Source: Vibrio sp. JPW-9-11-11
GTDB taxonomy: Bacteria > Pseudomonadota > Gammaproteobacteria > Enterobacterales > Vibrionaceae
Assembly (NCBI RefSeq): GCF_013369335.1
Contig: NZ_SZQJ01000009.1
Span: forward strand, 1-64,000
Direction of reading: 5' to 3'
DNA: 64,000 nt
A program made the position numbers and the translations under genes. Under the pieces are notes generated by a model that was not told the origin of the DNA, did not search any database, and worked only from the letters and a program-made list of their open reading frames with translations. This document shows, one piece after another, positions 63,718 through 64,000 of the stretch. Position 1 is the first letter of the stretch. Each line of letters opens with the position of its first letter.

Positions 63718-63786
63718 CATAAGAAAGCAACGTTAAGATAGAGTTTCACATCTACTTAACATTGCCCGTTTTAGCTAATACTTACT

Positions 63787-64000
63787 TTATTTTGCGTGAG
63801 GTGGTTTGACATCAGAACCGTATTTCTCGTTCGCATCTTTATAAATATCGGTTACTACGTCTTTAAAAACTTCGCGACCTTCTGCAATGAACTTAGTAAA
63901 ACCAACTCGGTCTTTTCCATCTGCCGGTTTTTTCTTCGTCAATGAAGGCTGTGGCCAAGTGTGCTCATCCACCACTGTCATTCGAGTTTTGATTTCATCT
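63787..64000 (-). CDS. Unidentified protein, C-terminal part
   Basis: Open from base 64000 to the TAA at 63789-63787. The visible end reads EIKTRMTVVDEHTWPQPS and EGREVFKDVVTDIYKDANEKYG to PPHAK. It is hydrophilic and helix-prone. No family recognised. The start lies outside the window. Whether it is cargo of the Tn7-like element or ordinary chromosome is not clear. Confidence 0.6.
   Translation of the reverse strand, partial: DEIKTRMTVVDEHTWPQPSLTKKKPADGKDRVGFTKFIAEGREVFKDVVTDIYKDANEKYGSDVKPPHAK

Noticed and set aside
62443-64000. CRISPR array or cas genes of the Tn7-like element
   Set aside because: No spaced direct repeats and no cas-like frames are visible in the window; only the end and tnsA remain.

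Overview
The window looks like a Vibrio chromosome segment, probably the smaller chromosome. This rests on a superintegron with VCR-like attC sites, a VxrAB/WigKR-like two-component operon, a guaC locus, many chemotaxis and c-di-GMP genes, and tandem RND pumps. I cannot name the species from sequence alone.

Bases 1 to about 10,080 are the end of a superintegron cassette array. Thirteen essentially complete attC sites plus two truncated ones separate small cassettes: a ParE/Phd-type toxin-antitoxin pair, an SH3-like protein, three different P-loop kinase-like ATPases, a three-gene cassette (DUF4177, YidD-like, small membrane protein), and several cassettes with no convincing gene that fall into repeated sequence families. 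The array changes polarity at an IS30-family element (about 6990-8066): cassettes to the left read on the minus strand, those to the right on the plus strand. Bases 1-867 are an inverted copy of 8092-8958, so the 7.2 kb between them is bracketed by a long inverted repeat.

From 10,100 to 62,442 the content is ordinary chromosome. 10.1-13.4 kb has small metabolic and stress genes. 13.6-15.5 kb is a dCache chemoreceptor. 15.5-17.3 kb is an MFS exporter divergent from soxR with a clear SoxR operator; a second promoter of the same architecture precedes a flavodoxin-fold reductase at 26.5-27.0 kb. 18.2-23.1 kb is a photolyase/oxidative repair neighbourhood (photolyase, fasciclin protein, flavin reductase, MsrA, DUF2256, SDR). 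23.3-25.7 kb pairs a periplasmic binding protein with a membrane diguanylate cyclase. 27.4-36.8 kb has two RND efflux systems tail to tail, the second with its TetR regulator and two matching palindromes. 37.0-41.7 kb has a GH5 glycosidase, a DUF2861 protein, a response regulator, a histidine kinase and an EF-hand protein, all on the minus strand. 41.7-44.2 kb is a Cache-GGDEF-EAL protein. 44.4-58.9 kb has GSTs, a HAD phosphatase, a GH13 amylase, a CurA-like reductase with a TetR regulator and duplicated operators, YqfB with an RhlE-like helicase, an RluA-type synthase and an Lrp/LysE pair. 59.3-61 kb is a second chemoreceptor and 61.4-62.4 kb is guaC.

Directly after guaC, starting at 62,460, lies the relic of a Tn7-like transposon: a TGTTGA-type end and a frameshifted tnsA cut by IS5- and IS630-family remnants. 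The end sequence and the guaC position resemble, from memory, the type I-F3 CRISPR-associated Tn7-like elements; no cas genes or CRISPR array are visible here. The window ends inside an unidentified minus-strand gene.
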